DNA from: Acidimicrobiia bacterium
Lineage (GTDB): Bacteria; Actinomycetota; Acidimicrobiia; IMCC26256; BP-133
DNA length: 5,075 bases
Direction: 5' to 3'
Assembly: GCA_025923175.1 (NCBI GenBank)
Contig: JAICGL010000328.1
Coordinates: 1-5,075, forward strand
Every line of letters starts with the position of its first letter. Positions within the stretch are counted from its first letter, which is position 1. Made by a program: the position numbers and the translations under genes. The notes beneath the pieces were generated by a model. The model saw only the letters and a program-made list of their open reading frames with translations, was not told the origin of the DNA and made no database searches. Shown here one piece after another: positions 1-5,075 of the stretch.

Positions 1-1
1 C

Positions 2-991
2 GCCATCGACGAGTGGAACAAGAAGAGCACGAAGTACAGCTACCAACTGAAGGAATTCGACACCCAGGGCGACCCGGCGCAGGCGCCGACCCAGAAGGAC
101 AGGTACGTCCCCGACAACTCCATCCTCGGCATCGTCGGCCCGGCCTTCTCGGGTGAGACGAAGGCCGTCATCCCCGACCTCAGCGCTGCCGGTCTGGTGA
201 TGGTGAGCGCCTCGGCCACCAATGTCGCGCTGCCGACCGTGGTGCCCGACAGCAAGGTCTTCCACCGGATCATCCCCGACGACGACGTGCAGGCCAAGGG
301 CGTCACCGATTACGTCACCAAGGTCCTCAAGCCCAAGAAGGTGGCGCTCATCAACGACAACACCGAGTACGGCAAGGGCCTGTGGGAAGGCGTCGTCAAG
401 CTGCTCAAGGAAGCCGGCGTCGACGTATCGACGACCGACTCGGTCGACCCCAAGAGCCAGGACTTCTCGGCCGCCGTCAACAAGGTCAAGTCCTCCAAGG
501 CCGACATGGTGTTCTACGGCGGCTACTACGCCGAGGCGGGCCGGCTGAAGAAGCAACTGACCGACGCCGGCGTGAAGGCCAAGTTCATCAGCGGTGACGG
601 TTCGCTCGACCCGGGCTTCGTGTCCAGCTCCGGCGCCGCCGGCGGCGAGGGCGCCCTGCTCACCTGCCCGTGCCGCCTGGCCACGCCCGATCTTGCCGGC
701 AAGGCGGGCGAGTTCGCCAAGAGCTACAAGGCCGACGTCGGCCGCGACCCCGGGACCTATTCGAGCGAGGGCTACGACGCAGCCAGCCTGCTCATCGCCG
801 GGATCGAGGCCGGCAACGACACCCGGGAGAAGCTGCTGTCCTACGTCGAGAACCTGGGCAGCTTCGACGGCGTGTCGAAGACCATCGAGTTCGAGGCCAA
901 CGGCAACGTGAAGGCCGGCGACGTGTTCGTCTACGAGGTCAAGGGCGGCAAGCTCACCGAGTTGGGCCGCACATCCGAGCTGGCCAAGTAG
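2..991 (+). CDS. livK: Branched-chain amino acid ABC transporter substrate-binding protein (LivK/LivJ family), 5'-truncated
   Basis: This is the extracytoplasmic ligand-binding protein of a HAAT-type ABC importer; it delivers a hydrophobic amino acid or related ligand to the LivH/LivM channel. The reading frame is open from the left edge and gives 329 residues before TAG, followed immediately by an in-frame TAA. The family normally has about 370-400 residues, so roughly 60-80 N-terminal residues (signal peptide, any lipobox and the first strand) lie outside the window. Visible family landmarks include GIVGPAFSGET and the following VSASATN near residues 45-80 (ligand-binding region of lobe 1), KVALINDNTEYGKG at the start of lobe 2, YGGYYAEAGRLKKQ from residue 172, and FISGDG just after it. 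These align by eye with E. coli LivJ segments such as YYGGYHPEMGQ. A CPC motif (residues 222-224) is not in the E. coli proteins. The substrate is not fixed by sequence; the family also binds amides, urea and aromatic acids. Family assignment is secure, specificity is not. Confidence 0.95.
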   Translation, partial: AIDEWNKKSTKYSYQLKEFDTQGDPAQAPTQKDRYVPDNSILGIVGPAFSGETKAVIPDLSAAGLVMVSASATNVALPTVVPDSKVFHRIIPDDDVQAKGVTDYVTKVLKPKKVALINDNTEYGKGLWEGVVKLLKEAGVDVSTTDSVDPKSQDFSAAVNKVKSSKADMVFYGGYYAEAGRLKKQLTDAGVKAKFISGDGSLDPGFVSSSGAAGGEGALLTCPCRLATPDLAGKAGEFAKSYKADVGRDPGTYSSEGYDAASLLIAGIEAGNDTREKLLSYVENLGSFDGVSKTIEFEANGNVKAGDVFVYEVKGGKLTELGRTSELAK

Positions 992-1005
992 TAACGGCCA
1001 GCTCG
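976..1005 (+). promoter_or_regulatory. Perfect 10-bp inverted repeat (stem-loop) at the livK-livH junction
   Basis: The arms CGAGCTGGCC (976-985) and GGCCAGCTCG (996-1005) are exact reverse complements, separated by a 10-nt loop that contains the TAG and TAA stops of livK. The stem has 8 G/C pairs of 10 and would be stable in RNA. The sequence after it is G/C-rich without a T run, so it is not a classical intrinsic terminator. In ABC importer operons, hairpins after the binding-protein gene are known to protect upstream mRNA from 3' exonucleases and raise binding protein over permease. That role here is inference. The right arm ends only 7 nt before the livH GTG, so the hairpin also covers the place where a Shine-Dalgarno would sit. 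Confidence 0.7.
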
Positions 1006-1012
1006 AAGCCGG

Positions 1013-1974
1013 GTGTCAGACGTCGACTTCTGCCTCACGTGCCTGCGTGACCAGTTCTGGCCGCAGACGCTCGACGGTCTGACACTCGGTGCTGTCTACG
1101 CCCTGATCGCCCTCGGCTACACGCTGGTCTACGGCGTGCTGCGCCTCATCAACTTCGCCCACTCCGAGATCTTCATGATCGGGATCTTCGCCTCGCTCTT
1201 CGCTCTCCACGGGCTCGGGATGGAGCCCGCCGACCTTCCGAGGACGGGGTTTGCCCTGGTGGGCACGCTGGTGGCCATGACGCTCGTGGCCATGGTCGTC
1301 TCCGGCGGGGTGGCGGTGGCCATCGAGCGGATCGCCTACCGGCCGCTCCGACGGCGGGGTGCGCCCCGCCTGGCGGCGCTGATCACGGCCATCGGCATCT
1401 CGCTGTTCCTCCAGGAGCTCTTCGCCGCCCGGTACGGACGGAACCTCCTCGGGTTTCCCCGGGTGCTGGAGAAGACCCAGCTGGCGTCGTTGGGCGGCGC
1501 CGACATCCGCAACGACAAGGTCCTGGTCATCGTCGGCGCCCTCGTCCTCATGCTGGCCCTCGACCGCTTCGTGGCGCTCTCCCGTCTCGGGAAGGGCATC
1601 AGGGCCACGGCGCAGGACCCCGAGACGGCGGCGTTGATGGGCGTCAACATCGACCGCGTCGTCATGCTCACGTTCCTGCTCGGCGGGATGCTGGCCGGGG
1701 CGGCGGGCACGCTGTACGGCATCTTCTTCGAATCGGCCCGTTACAACATCGGCTTCCTGCCAGGCATCAAGGCGTTCACCGCCGCCGTCCTCGGCGGGAT
1801 CGGGAACATCCGGGGGGCGCTCGTCGGCGGCCTCGCGCTCGGCCTCCTCGAGAACTACGGCGCCACCGTCCTCGGCGGCCAGTGGAAGGACGTCTTCGCC
1901 TTCTCCGTCCTTGTGCTCGTGCTCATGTTCCGCCCCACGGGGCTCCTTGGAGAGTCGCTGGGGCGGGCCCGGGC

Positions 1975-1978
<4 letters not shown>
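1013..1978 (+). CDS. livH: Branched-chain amino acid ABC transporter permease LivH
   Basis: An integral inner-membrane permease of 321 residues (E. coli LivH is 308) that forms half of the translocation channel with LivM. Evidence: the LTLGAVYALIALGYTLVYG first membrane segment, the INFAHSE motif (N47-E52; many homologues have G where S51 is), multiple hydrophobic helices, the cytoplasmic EAA-type loop ATAQDPETAALMGVN (198-212) that docks to the ATPase, and the typical C-terminal FRPTGLLG. The GTG start at 1013 is the only plausible one. It is the first start codon after the livK stops, which lie in the same frame, and it gives about 21 residues before the conserved LTLG, near family norm. 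The next in-frame GTG is inside the first membrane helix. No good Shine-Dalgarno is visible upstream, and the region is partly held in the 976-1005 hairpin. The 3' end overlaps the next gene by ATGA, which points to translational coupling. Confidence 0.95.
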
Positions 1979-4685
<2,707 letters not shown>

Positions 4686-4696
<11 letters not shown>

Positions 4697-5075
4697 CCGC
4701 AAAGTCGTGATTGCCCTGGTGCTGTTCATGGGAGTCATGGGCGCCCTGTGGGCCGGCGGCCCGATTTTCTTCGCCGGGCGGGACGACCCGACGGCCATCG
4801 ACCACAAGGCCGTCCGCAAAACCGTGGACGCCTCCTGTACGCAGCTGCGGGCCGACCTGGCCGCAGTCCCGACCGGAGGGGCTTCTGTCGACCGGGCCGA
4901 GGCTGAGAACCGGGCCGTCGAGCAGTTCACCGGACGGATACGGGCGCTGGGCCCCGAGTCCCTGGCCAAGGACGAGCCCGTCGAACGGTGGCTGGGCGAC
5001 TGGGAGCAGATCGTCGCCGCCCGCCGCCAGGCCGTCCGTGAGGGCAGCGGGTTCCGTACTCCGGTCGTCGACGGC
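4686..5075 (+). CDS. Hypothetical membrane-anchored protein, 3'-truncated
   Basis: I do not recognise this protein. The frame is open from GTG 4686 to the right edge (130 codons, no stop), and overlaps the end of livF by 11 bp. Residues 1-6 are charged (KTDRK), and residues ~7-29 form one hydrophobic segment (VVIALVLFMGVMGALW... to PIFF), giving a signal-anchor or uncleaved signal peptide with the positive side in. After the acidic AGRDDP turn comes a hydrophilic, probably helical region with one cysteine (C51) and a Trp-containing stretch (W102-W106). There is no lipobox, so it is not an obvious lipoprotein. The N-in arrangement would put the bulk outside the membrane. Codon third positions are G/C-rich like the neighbours, and the start-stop overlap supports a real gene. 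It could be an accessory to the importer or an unrelated small exported protein that shares the transcript. The start could instead be one of the later GTG/ATG codons up to 4737, which would shorten or remove the anchor. Confidence 0.72.

Noticed and set aside
976..1012. The livK-livH stem-loop as an intrinsic terminator
   Set aside because: No T-rich tract follows the stem, and the operon clearly continues with livH, the fusion and livF.
1961..1974. GC-rich palindromic sequence GGGCGGGCCCGGGC just before the livM start
   Set aside because: The short palindromes have no loop and lie in coding DNA of extreme GC content, so they are likely by chance.

Overview
The window is a stretch of high-GC (roughly two-thirds or more G+C by eye) bacterial DNA. 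Every gene lies on the + strand and the spacing is extremely tight. Codon third positions are strongly G/C, two or three starts are GTG, and long spurious ORFs occur in the shadow frames. All this fits an actinobacterium, possibly an acidimicrobial or other deep-branching lineage, but no lineage-specific marker is present, so the taxon is an inference.

Layout: (1) 2-991, the C-terminal ~329 residues of a periplasmic/lipoprotein-type branched-chain amino acid binding protein (LivK/LivJ family), cut by the left edge. (2) A 21-bp gap that holds half of a perfect 10-bp stem-loop (976-1005), with the tandem TAG-TAA stops in its loop. (3) 1013-1978, the permease LivH. (4) 1975-3999, a single ORF fusing the second permease LivM to the ATPase LivG through a ~64-residue acidic linker; it overlaps livH by ATGA. 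(5) 3989-4696, the second ATPase LivF, overlapping by 11 bp. (6) 4686 to the right edge, the start of a previously unlabelled ORF with an N-terminal membrane anchor, again overlapping by 11 bp.

Together genes 1-5 encode a complete HAAT-type (hydrophobic amino acid) ABC importer. LivK captures the ligand outside the membrane, LivH and the LivM half form the channel, and the LivG half and LivF form the ATPase heterodimer. The real substrate could be Leu/Ile/Val or another amino-acid-like or amide compound; the sequence does not decide. No promoter lies in the window because transcription must start upstream of the truncated livK. The start-stop overlaps imply one polycistronic mRNA with translational coupling. 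The stem-loop after livK is a likely point where binding-protein and permease expression are uncoupled.

The window is largely a conventional transport operon. The less ordinary items are the LivM-LivG fusion with its acidic linker, the livK/livH hairpin, and the unidentified membrane-anchored protein apparently co-translated with livF. I see no RNA gene, mobile element, CRISPR array or origin, and no gene-free stretch longer than 21 bp.
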